From the NCBI GenBank assembly GCA_016789745.1, contig JAEUQF010000423.1:1-35204 (forward strand): 35,204 nucleotides of DNA, read 5' to 3'. How positions within the stretch are numbered: position 1 is the first letter of the stretch; every line of letters begins with the position of its first letter. Of this stretch, positions 8,309 through 14,613 are shown piece by piece. This stretch comes from Bryobacterales bacterium (GTDB lineage Bacteria > Acidobacteriota > Terriglobia > Bryobacterales > Bryobacteraceae). Position numbers and translations under genes: made by a program. The notes under the pieces were generated by a model that was not told the DNA's origin, did not search any database, and worked only from the letters and a program-made list of their open reading frames with translations.

Positions 8309-9424
8309 ATGCCGCTGCTTGCTCCCCCCGACCGCACTCTCCTGCTCAGCGCCCTTTCCCAATCCCCCCTCTTTGCCACCGTGCGAGCCCGTCAGGTGCT
8401 GCTGCGCAATACGCTCGGGGGCTACCCCAACAGCGACGCCATCTTCGCCATCTTCCCGCGAATAAACCTGGAGGACTCCCCCTTCATCGCCGCCGACAAC
8501 GTGATCCTCTACCTCGACGGACAGCCGTTGGCGCCTGGGGTCTTCGCGCTTGGATTGCTCGCCCAGGCCATCGAGCCTTTCGCCGGTCCCCTCCGCGAAC
8601 CCCTCACCGAACTCCGCCGGCGCCTGCTCCTCGGCGAACCAGCAATCCCCTCTCAACCCGCCGCTACCTGGCAGGACCATCGCTCTGCCACCGACCTCAC
8701 CCACGAACGCATCATCGGCGAGAACACCCTCCGCCCCCTTTTCTATCTCCGCCGCGCGCTTCGTGCTGCCGACGCCGTCGTCCGCATCGATCTCGATCAC
8801 ACCCCGCAAGGTACAGGCTTCCTGCTTGCCCCAGGGCTGGTGATGACCAACAACCACGTCATCGCCACGGCCGGCCAGGCGGCACGCGCGCAGGCGGTGT
8901 TCTTCGACGAACTGCCCGACGCCGAAGCGCCGCCGTCGGAACCGCCACGCCCAACGGTAGTTGCGCAACCAGCCGCCGGCTCCCCGTTCCTCTGCACAAG
9001 CCCCGTAGATGCACTCGACTTCACCCTTCTCCGCTTCGCCAACACCCCCACCATCCCGCGCTATCTTCCGATCAGTACCGCCACACCCAAACCCAACGAT
9101 CGCGTCGCCATCATCCAGCACGCCGGCGGCATCCAAAAGCGCATTTCCCTCCAGAACAACCTGGTCGCCCACGCCGACACCCAGGTCGTGCAATACTACA
9201 CAAGCACGTTGCGAGGATCATCCGGCTCGCCGGTCTTCGATGACGCGTTCGCCGTCGTGGCCATCCATCACGCTTCGGTGGATCTTCCCGGCCCCGATCC
9301 GAACACGAAATCACCCGAGGCGGCGTTCTATCGCAACCAGGGAATCGCTATGCGCGCTATTGTCGACTATCTTCGGACCCACCACCCCGCACTGCTTTCG
9401 GAGATGACGGTCCGCGAGGAGTAG
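8309..9424 (+). CDS. Trypsin-like serine protease with N-terminal effector-associated-like domain
   Basis: This is a 371-residue protein. Residues about 8-107 form a small helical domain with SPLFATVRARQVLLRN, which resembles the N-terminus of the STAND NTPase encoded next (PGFDAVAARKVLLRG). Residues about 150-360 are a chymotrypsin/trypsin-fold protease: His183 in MTNNHVI, Asp237 in DALDFTLL and Ser307 in GSSGSPV, so the triad is complete. No signal peptide is seen, so it should act in the cytoplasm. In published surveys of NTP-dependent conflict systems, such proteases are paired with STAND NTPases through homotypic effector-associated domains. The gene is 4 bp upstream of the NTPase gene and almost surely in one operon with it. 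The inferred role is effector protease released or activated by the NTPase. Confidence 0.85.
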   Translation: MPLLAPPDRTLLLSALSQSPLFATVRARQVLLRNTLGGYPNSDAIFAIFPRINLEDSPFIAADNVILYLDGQPLAPGVFALGLLAQAIEPFAGPLREPLTELRRRLLLGEPAIPSQPAATWQDHRSATDLTHERIIGENTLRPLFYLRRALRAADAVVRIDLDHTPQGTGFLLAPGLVMTNNHVIATAGQAARAQAVFFDELPDAEAPPSEPPRPTVVAQPAAGSPFLCTSPVDALDFTLLRFANTPTIPRYLPISTATPKPNDRVAIIQHAGGIQKRISLQNNLVAHADTQVVQYYTSTLRGSSGSPVFDDAFAVVAIHHASVDLPGPDPNTKSPEAAFYRNQGIAMRAIVDYLRTHHPALLSEMTVREE

Positions 9425-9428
9425 ACGC

Positions 9429-11924
9429 GTGCGGCTTGATAACTACCATCGCCAGCGTCTGGCAAAGCTCCTCCTCGCCATCCCCGGTTTCGACGCCGTT
9501 GCCGCACGCAAGGTCCTGCTCCGCGGCATCTTCTATCACCGCCCCATCTGGGACGGTCTCAAGCACGAAGCAGCTCCAGACGAAGCCGCGCACGACCTCC
9601 TCGACCGCTGCGCCAACGATGGCGAGTCGCTTTGTCTCCTGCTTACCGGTCTGCGCGCCGTTCCCGGCCTGCGCCCGGAACAACAGCAAATCGTCGACGA
9701 CCTCGCAAAGAGACTCTGCTCCGGCAATGCCCGCCGCCGCCGGCAGCCCTGGACCCACGACGCCCCCTTCCGCGGCCTGAACTACTTCGACCGCGAACAC
9801 GCCCCCATCTTCTTCGGCCGCGACGCCGAACTCCGCGACCTCATCCGCACTCTCACCACCCCGCAAGGCTCGCGCTTCACGGTGATAGTCGGAGCCTCCG
9901 GCGCCGGCAAATCCTCGCTCGTCCGGGCCGGCCTCTGGGCCAGCCTCGCCAACGGTGAGGTGCCCGAGTTTCCCGATAGCCGCCGCTGGCTGATCACCGC
10001 CATGCAGCCCAGCGATAGCCGCCACGGCTTCTTCGATGCCCTCCACAACGCGCTGAATCAAGCGATCGGCAGACAGGAGACCAGCCGCCGCAGACTGCTC
10101 GATGCGTTCGATACGATGCCGTTGGCCGACTTCGCCACGCAACTGTTGGACGGCACTTCCATGCCCCGCTGGCTGCTGCTTCTAGACCAGATGGAAGAGC
10201 TCTTCGCCCAAGAGAAGAAGCAGGAGGGCGCCGAGTTCCTCGACCGTCTGCTGGAAGCCACTGCACAGCCCTCGCCTCTGCAGGTGGTGGCCACACTGCG
10301 CGCCGACTTCTTCCATCACTGCCTGGATCACCCGCCCCTAAGGCGTGCGGTCTTTGCTGTGGGAGGCCAGTTCCCACTTGGACCGCCCGACCGGATGTCG
10401 CTTGAACACATGGTCCGCGGTCCGATCGAGGAACTCGAACTCCCCGAACCCTGGCTCCTCGATCCCTCCCTGCCACCCACGATTGCCGCCGACGCCGAAC
10501 GCCGCCGTGGCGGGCTCGCGCTGATGGCCTTCGCCCTCCGCGAACTCTGGCAACACTGCGCCGACGCCGGCACTCGCACCATGGAGTGCGACACATATCA
10601 CAGCGAGCAGTTCGGAGGACTAAGCGGCGCCATAGGCCGCCGTGCCGACGCGACACTGAAATCCCTAGGCGACAAAGCCGAAGAGACACTCCACCGAGTC
10701 TTCGCCAGGCTCGTACGAGTCAGTGACGACGACGACCCCGTCCGCCAGCGCGAGTCTCACTCCGCGTGGGACGCCGACCCAGAAGCCCAGCAACTCATCG
10801 AAGCCTTCGTCGATGCTCGGCTCTTGGTCAAGGACCGCGGCCCCGACGACCAACCGGTAGTCGACGTAGCCCACGAAGCCCTACTCACGGAATGGCCCAC
10901 CCTCGCCGCTTGGATCGCCGAACGCCGCGAAGACTTCCGCCTCGCCAGCCGCGTCAGAGCGGAAGCGAGAGCTTGGGCGGGAAGTCATCTAGATGCACAA
11001 TACCGTCGCCCGTGGCCCGAAGATCTCATTGAGGACTACCGGGGCCGCCTCACCCACGCCGGGCTCCTTCAGTCCCTTCTCACCGACCCGGTCGTCGCCA
11101 GGCTACTAACGCCCGAGTCCGATTGGATCATCGCGGAACTCGTCCAGCCTCAGACCACGCATCGCCGCCGCTGGGAGATCGGATTGCGGCTCGACGACAT
11201 CGGGGACGCACGCCCCGGCGTCGGTGTCAAGAACGGTATTCCCGACATTCTCTGGCAGCCCATCCCGTGCGGCACCGTACATATCGAAGGCGTCGGCCCG
11301 AAACCCGTCAGCGAGTTTCAAATCGCGACCTACCCCATCACCGTCGCCCAGTTCCGCGCCTTTCTGGATGCGGAAGACGGCTACCGCACCAAGGAGTGGT
11401 GGAAGAACCTCAGGAAAGCGGATCCAGATCGCTCGTGGCAGAATTCGTCGCCCGCCAACCATCCAGTCACAAACGTTTCCTGGGCAGATGCGACGGCCTT
11501 CTGCCGCTGGTTGACCGCCCACTCCCCACATCAAATTCACCTTCCCACTGAAGCCGAATGGCAATGGGCAGCACAAAGCGCAAACCCCAGCTTCAACTAC
11601 CCTTGGGGGCCGGCATGGTCGGGGGGACCGGCAAACACCGCCGAGGCCGGAATCGGACGGACCGCCAGCGTAGGCATGTACCCGGATGGGCGCTCCCATC
11701 AAAAAGTGGCAGACCTTGCCGGCAACGTTTGGGAGTGGTGCAGTGGTTGTGAACAGAAAGGCGGCAAAGAAGAGCGTCGGGTGTCGCGCGGCGGCTCCTG
11801 GAGCTACGATCAGCGGTTCGCGCGCGCCAACAGCCGTAACTATTATCGTCCGGGTGCCCGAAGCTTTAACGTCGGGTTTCGGGTGGTGTGTTCGTCCCCC
11901 ATCCACGGAACGCTGGGGCGCTGA
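9429..11924 (+). CDS. STAND NTPase with C-terminal FGE-sulfatase/C-type-lectin-fold domain; DGR target 1
   Basis: This 831-residue protein starts with an adaptor-like domain (about 1-98). A nSTAND1-type NTPase follows: APFRGLNYF and FFGRDAEL (112-135), Walker A GASGAGKS (155-162) and Walker B LLLLDQMEE (249-257), then a winged-helix/helical region to about 590. The C-terminal 230 residues are an FGE-sulfatase fold with WQPIPCGTVHI, LPTEAEWQWAA, NVWEWCSG and GGSW. The two cysteines that FGE enzymes use next to GGSW are absent, so it is a binding domain, not an enzyme. Residues about 782-827 are encoded by the variable repeat VR1. Start codon GTG at 9429, 4 bp after the protease gene. The likely role is a ligand sensor and switch for the neighbouring protease. 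Confidence 0.88.
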   Translation: MRLDNYHRQRLAKLLLAIPGFDAVAARKVLLRGIFYHRPIWDGLKHEAAPDEAAHDLLDRCANDGESLCLLLTGLRAVPGLRPEQQQIVDDLAKRLCSGNARRRRQPWTHDAPFRGLNYFDREHAPIFFGRDAELRDLIRTLTTPQGSRFTVIVGASGAGKSSLVRAGLWASLANGEVPEFPDSRRWLITAMQPSDSRHGFFDALHNALNQAIGRQETSRRRLLDAFDTMPLADFATQLLDGTSMPRWLLLLDQMEELFAQEKKQEGAEFLDRLLEATAQPSPLQVVATLRADFFHHCLDHPPLRRAVFAVGGQFPLGPPDRMSLEHMVRGPIEELELPEPWLLDPSLPPTIAADAERRRGGLALMAFALRELWQHCADAGTRTMECDTYHSEQFGGLSGAIGRRADATLKSLGDKAEETLHRVFARLVRVSDDDDPVRQRESHSAWDADPEAQQLIEAFVDARLLVKDRGPDDQPVVDVAHEALLTEWPTLAAWIAERREDFRLASRVRAEARAWAGSHLDAQYRRPWPEDLIEDYRGRLTHAGLLQSLLTDPVVARLLTPESDWIIAELVQPQTTHRRRWEIGLRLDDIGDARPGVGVKNGIPDILWQPIPCGTVHIEGVGPKPVSEFQIATYPITVAQFRAFLDAEDGYRTKEWWKNLRKADPDRSWQNSSPANHPVTNVSWADATAFCRWLTAHSPHQIHLPTEAEWQWAAQSANPSFNYPWGPAWSGGPANTAEAGIGRTASVGMYPDGRSHQKVADLAGNVWEWCSGCEQKGGKEERRVSRGGSWSYDQRFARANSRNYYRPGARSFNVGFRVVCSSPIHGTLGR
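11772..11909 (+). repeat. DGR variable repeat VR1
   Basis: The last coding part of the STAND gene aligns without gaps to the TR at 13150 onward (offset 1378), apart from one extra G in the TR near 13264. It includes the invariant GGCGGCTCCTGG and GCGCGCGCC blocks. By hand alignment the core has 27 differences, of which 14 are at TR adenines. It therefore fits a DGR target but has diverged more than VR2, either from an older template version or by drift. Confidence 0.8.
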
Positions 11925-11954
11925 GCGCTGGCCACTAGTTCGCTGGTCACTGTG

Positions 11955-11970
11955 CCGCGCGCGAGCGCGG
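11955..11970 (+). promoter_or_regulatory. Hairpin downstream of VR1
   Basis: CCGCGC GCGA GCGCGG forms a perfect 6-bp stem with a GNRA-type tetraloop, 30 nt after the STAND gene stop. The flank from the stop to the hairpin is nearly the same as behind VR2. In studied DGRs a hairpin or cruciform behind the VR, absent behind the TR, marks the target for retrohoming. It could also help termination, but there is only a short T run (CCTTTTG) after it. Confidence 0.65.
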
Positions 11971-12001
11971 TCCGAAACCTTTTGCCCCTTAGCCAAGGCC
12001 G

Positions 12002-12118
12002 CCCCTGCCAACTCTGCTATCCTTCCCCGCCGGCTCACCCCGGCAGGGCGGCCCGGCTTCCTTGCGCACCGGCTACCGCCACAGCCATCTGGGCTACCGC
12101 GACTGCGGCGTTGGTCTG
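12002..12118 (+). repeat. Partly deleted second TR-like copy, changed mainly at adenines
   Basis: Positions 12002-12058 match the 57 bp just upstream of the TR (13089-13147), including GGCTCACCCCGGCAGGGC. The middle of the TR is then missing. From about 12065 the sequence resumes with GCACCGGCTACCGC, matching 13203-13216. Allowing one codon deletion, the next 39 nt differ from the TR at about 14-16 positions, of which nine are at the 14 TR adenines (for example AAC to TAC, GAC, TGC and GGC). The upstream flank is TR-type, not VR-type. No gene covers this stretch (11925-12224), and nothing else is recognised in it. Confidence 0.55.
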
Positions 12119-12224
12119 TTAGCACTGCCCCTTGGTGCCCGACTCACTGTGCCTGTGCGTGTTGAAGCCGCAGCCATCCAATCAGGCCCTCCCTGTGGTC
12201 TAGCATGAAGAAGCAGGCTCGCAC

Positions 12225-12458
12225 ATGATCGATTGGTCTCAATGTCCCGCCGTCGAACGCATCCCCGGCAAGAGGAGCGGCACTTGGCTGCTCAAAGCCA
12301 CACGAATGCCCGTGCAAACCATCTTCGAAAACCTCGATGCCGGGCTCTCCGTGCGCGAGATCACTGAAGTATTCGATGTCACCGAGCAAGAGGTCAACGC
12401 CATCCCCCACTTTCTCACCCACCGTCTGGAAGCCCCGGGAGGTCCATGCCATAATTGA
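12225..12458 (+). CDS. DUF433 family antitoxin-like protein
   Basis: This 77-residue protein has the DUF433 layout: a short N-terminal strand region around WSQCPAVERIPGKRSGTWLL, then TRMPVQTIFENLDAGLSVREITEVF and a final DVTEQEVNAIPHFLTHRL helix. DUF433 proteins are small DNA-binding antitoxins usually followed by a PIN-like toxin. Here the next genes are instead an MNT nucleotidyltransferase (3 bp away) and a HEPN protein, so the usual partner is missing or has been exchanged. The ATG at 12225 is the first in frame. Confidence 0.75.
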   Translation: MIDWSQCPAVERIPGKRSGTWLLKATRMPVQTIFENLDAGLSVREITEVFDVTEQEVNAIPHFLTHRLEAPGGPCHN

Positions 12459-12461
12459 CCC

Positions 12462-12767
12462 ATGGTGCGCGACGCGATCGAGATTCCATTTGAGGCGATC
12501 CGGCACTTCTGCGAGCGGAATAGCATCCGGAAACTCTCCCTGTTCGGCTCCATCCTCACCCCGCGTTTCCATCCCGAAAGTGATATCGACATGCTTGTCG
12601 AGTTCGAGCCCGGCTACGTTCCCACTCTGCCCGAAATGGCAGGGATGGAGATCGAGTTAACCGGCTTGCTCGGACGTAAAGTCGATCTGCGAACGGCCCA
12701 GGACCTCAGCAGGCACTTCCGCGATCGCGTCCTTCGGGAGGCAGTCGCTCAGTATGAGCGAGTCTGA
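12462..12767 (+). CDS. mntA: MNT-type nucleotidyltransferase antitoxin (MntA-like)
   Basis: This 101-residue minimal nucleotidyltransferase has KLSLFGS (Gly29-Ser30) and SDIDMLVEF (Asp41, Asp43), the metal-binding pair. In the MntA-HepT family this enzyme AMPylates a tyrosine of the HEPN toxin and so silences it. The HEPN gene follows and overlaps by 14 nt. The pair forms an operon with the DUF433 gene 3 bp upstream. All catalytic signatures are intact. The gene symbol is given by family resemblance. Confidence 0.85.
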   Translation: MVRDAIEIPFEAIRHFCERNSIRKLSLFGSILTPRFHPESDIDMLVEFEPGYVPTLPEMAGMEIELTGLLGRKVDLRTAQDLSRHFRDRVLREAVAQYERV

Positions 12768-13089
12768 CCGAATCCGTCTCCAGCACATCTCCGAGGCAGC
12801 ACAGAAAGCGCTCCGGTTCATCGACGGCAGGCGCCGTGAAGACTTGGACACGGATGAACAGCTTCTTTTCGCTGTTATTCGCGCATTGGAAGTTCTCGGA
12901 GAAGCTGCCGTGAAGCTTTCGCCAGAAGCCCGTTCCCGGTTCCCGGAAGTGCCGTGGAGTCAAGTGATCGGAATGCGCAACCGATTGATCCACGCGTACG
13001 ACGATGTCAACAGAGATATTGTCTGGGCTACGGTAACCAGGTTCCTGCCGCCGCTAGTTGCCACGCTGGAAAAAGGCCTCGCGCCGTAA
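12754..13089 (+). CDS. hepT: HEPN toxin, HepT/DUF86 type
   Basis: This 111-residue helical protein has the motif RNRLIHAY: Arg75, His80 and Tyr82 form RX4HXY, the RNase site and the tyrosine modified by the partner nucleotidyltransferase. The length fits HepT. The ATG at 12754 lies inside the end of the mntA-like gene, the usual coupled arrangement. With its antitoxin it sits between VR1 and the TR of the DGR, just upstream of the TR flank (13089 onward). It looks intact. Confidence 0.85.
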   Translation: MSESDRIRLQHISEAAQKALRFIDGRRREDLDTDEQLLFAVIRALEVLGEAAVKLSPEARSRFPEVPWSQVIGMRNRLIHAYDDVNRDIVWATVTRFLPPLVATLEKGLAP

Positions 13090-13149
13090 CCCCTCCCCAC
13101 TTTGCTATCCTTCCCTCGCCGGCTCACCCCGGCAGGGCAGCCCGGCTCC

Positions 13150-13288
13150 GAGCCTCGGGTGTTGCGCGGCGGCTCCTGGATCAACAATCAGTCGAACGCG
13201 CGCGCCGGCTACCGCAACCACAATCATCCGCACAACCGTAACAACAACATCGGTTTTCGCGTGGGTGTGTTGTTCCCACATCCACCTT
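13150..13288 (+). repeat. DGR template repeat (TR)
   Basis: This block matches the 3' ends of both NTPase genes but lies outside them, in a 469-bp stretch without a recognised gene. It is strikingly rich in AAC/AAT/CAC codons in the frame that would read GGSWINNQSNARAGYRNHN, as TRs are. Adenine-containing codons are replaced in the VRs, while non-adenine blocks (GGCGGCTCCTGG, GCGCGCGCC, GGCTACCGC) are mostly kept. Its 3' end (GTGTTGTTCCCACATCCACC) differs from the VR ends and has one extra G, and no GC hairpin follows. It would be transcribed rightward, toward the RT remnant, in normal DGR order. Confidence 0.85.
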
Positions 13289-13558
13289 CGGTTCTCCACC
13301 ATGCCGGCCTGTCCCGGCGGTTACGGCTTCCTGGGATGCGGCGGAGTATCGCTGGATGGCGCGGGCCTGTCCTGTCCGCGCGCCGCTTGTTCTCGGGCGG
13401 CGGGCGCATACCCCAACCCGGGACGCGGTTTGGCCTTCCCGCCCGCCGCATCTCACCCACTTGGTAGGGCGGCGCCAGCATCATTTCCAGGAAAGCCGAG
13501 CGCCACCTGAGAAAGCACTCTCCCACTCTTGCGTGTACCATAGTGGGTAGACACGGTC
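13289..13558 (+). other. TR-downstream spacer without recognised gene
   Basis: About 270 bp between the TR and vapB. Short open frames exist on both strands but none has a recognisable start, family or composition. In DGRs this stretch usually belongs to the TR transcript and leads into the RT gene; here the RT N-terminal part is absent. A TACC-N6-GGTA dyad at 13536-13549, just before vapB, may be a VapB operator (weak). Confidence 0.4.
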
Positions 13559-13753
13559 ATGCGCACCAGCATCGTCATCGACGACAAACTCTTGCGCGAG
13601 GCGCAGCAAGCGACGGGGCTGAAGACCAAACGCGAAACCGTCGAACTCGCTCTGCAGACCCTGGTGCGCCTTAACCATCAAGCGCAGCTCCGCGCCCTCC
13701 GCGGCAAAGTCGCCTGGGACGGGGACCTTCACGAAATGAGGTTGGACCGTTGA
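13559..13753 (+). CDS. vapB: VapB-type antitoxin
   Basis: This 64-residue protein reads MRTSIVIDDKLLREAQQATG, then KRETVELALQTLVRL. This is a ribbon-helix-helix DNA-binding start followed by the VapB dimer helix; the C-terminal tail (VAWDGDLHEMRLDR) would block the toxin. It overlaps the toxin start by 4 nt (TTGA), so the two are coupled. The pair is inserted between the TR and the RT remnant of the DGR. Confidence 0.88.
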   Translation: MRTSIVIDDKLLREAQQATGLKTKRETVELALQTLVRLNHQAQLRALRGKVAWDGDLHEMRLDR

Positions 13754-14142
13754 TTTTGGTGGATTCCAGCGTATGGATCGACTACCTGCGCGGGATACCC
13801 AACCCAACCACCGATCAACTGGAGCGGCTTCTAGGTCAAGAGGAAATCGCAATCGGTGACTTGATGTTAGCGGAAGTCCTCCAAGGCATTTCCGATGACA
13901 AAACCTTCGAAACCGTGCGCGCCCTTCTCTGTGCTCTGCCTGTCGTTCCCATCGGCGGGCGCGACACAGCCATCGCCGCGGCACGCAACTTTCGGCTCCT
14001 GCGGAGGAAAGGAATCACCGTGCGCAAGACCATCGATACTCTCATCGCAACCTGCTGCTTGGAGCACGGCTGCGAGTTGCTCCATAACGATCGCGACTTC
14101 GATGCCTTTGCCCGCCATCTGGGGCTGCGCGTCGTCTGCTAG
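13750..14142 (+). CDS. vapC: VapC-type PIN ribonuclease toxin
   Basis: This 130-residue PIN protein starts at TTG 13750 inside the vapB stop. Acidic residues of the active site are visible: Asp5 (LVDSSVWID), Glu42 (LAEVLQG), Asp96 (TIDTLIA) and Asp114/Asp116 (HNDRDFDAF). Length and ending (GLRVVC) fit a complete toxin. It would cut RNA when VapB is lost. The stop TAG (14140-14142) is followed, in the same frame, directly by the reverse-transcriptase remnant, so this module now occupies the place of the RT N-terminal part. Confidence 0.88.
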   Translation: MILVDSSVWIDYLRGIPNPTTDQLERLLGQEEIAIGDLMLAEVLQGISDDKTFETVRALLCALPVVPIGGRDTAIAAARNFRLLRRKGITVRKTIDTLIATCCLEHGCELLHNDRDFDAFARHLGLRVVC

Positions 14143-14556
14143 TTCATCCGCCGCCAACTTCGCTGCGCCGCCTACGTCCGCTACGTCGATGACATGGTGC
14201 TGTTCTCCGATAGCCGCCCCCAACTCTGGGAGTGGAAACAGGCCATCATCGAACGCCTCGCCACGTTGCGCCTCACCATCCACGAATCCGCCGCTCAGGT
14301 CCAGCCGGTCACTACCGGCATCCCCTGGCTGGGTTTCGTTGTTTGGCCCGATCACCGCCGGGTGAAAGGCCGCAAGGTTGTCGAAGCCACCCGGCGCCTG
14401 ACCGACCGCTTTGACGATTGGCGCTCCGGCCTCATCACCTTTGCCGAATTCGATGCCAGCGTGAAAGGTTGGCTAAATCACGTCCGCTATGCCGACTCCT
14501 GGGGACTCCGCCGCCACATGCTCGACCGTTTCGTCTGGACACCTCCACCGCGGTAG
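14143..14556 (+). pseudogene. DGR-type reverse transcriptase, C-terminal remnant
   Basis: The frame directly behind the vapC stop encodes 137 residues with LRCAAYVRYVDDMVLF, the motif 5 YxDD of reverse transcriptases, followed by HESAAQVQPVTTGIPWLGFVVWPDHRRV and a C-terminal thumb-like segment ending SVKGWLNHVRYADSWGLRRHML. This is typical of DGR and related bacterial RTs. Motifs 1-4 and the N-terminal fingers are missing. The only ATG in frame (14194) lies after the catalytic aspartates, so no active enzyme can be made. It is convergent with the NACHT gene and ends 58 nt from that gene's stop. It was probably once the RT that served both VRs. Confidence 0.85.
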
Positions 14557-14567
14557 AAAAATTTTCG

Positions 14568-14584
14568 GCCGCGCGGCGCGCGGC
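14568..14584 (-). promoter_or_regulatory. Hairpin downstream of VR2
   Basis: GCCGCGCG-N-CGCGCGGC is a near-perfect palindrome 29 nt after the stop of the NACHT gene (- strand). The flank from the stop to this hairpin matches that behind VR1 except for a few bases. On the - strand it is followed by GAAAATTTTTC, so it may act both as a DGR target hairpin and as a terminator between the convergent RT remnant and NACHT gene. Confidence 0.65.
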
Positions 14585-14613
14585 ACAGTGAACAGCGAAC
14601 CAGTGTACAGCGC

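Noticed and set aside
7759..9243. A 494-codon open frame on the + strand, and a 395-codon frame on the - strand over the same region
   Set aside because: Both are shadows of the nucleotidyltransferase and protease genes; their composition is Arg/Pro/Ala-rich and low in information, while the chosen frames carry clear motifs.
11220..11924. A functional formylglycine-generating enzyme for the sulfatase at 28685
   Set aside because: The active-site cysteines are missing and the domain is fused to a STAND NTPase and covered by a VR.
12754..13089. The HEPN protein as a DGR accessory (Avd-like) protein
   Set aside because: It is helical and near the TR, but the RX4HXY motif and the MNT partner identify it as a HepT toxin.
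13102..13467. The TR read as a 121-residue protein containing an FGE-like stretch
   Set aside because: It has the VR-like segment but no FGE domain in front of it and no gene-like start; a template repeat explains it better.
14194..14556. A short protein from the ATG at 14194 as an independent gene
   Set aside because: The frame continues upstream with the RT YVDD motif; the ATG is an internal Met of an RT remnant.
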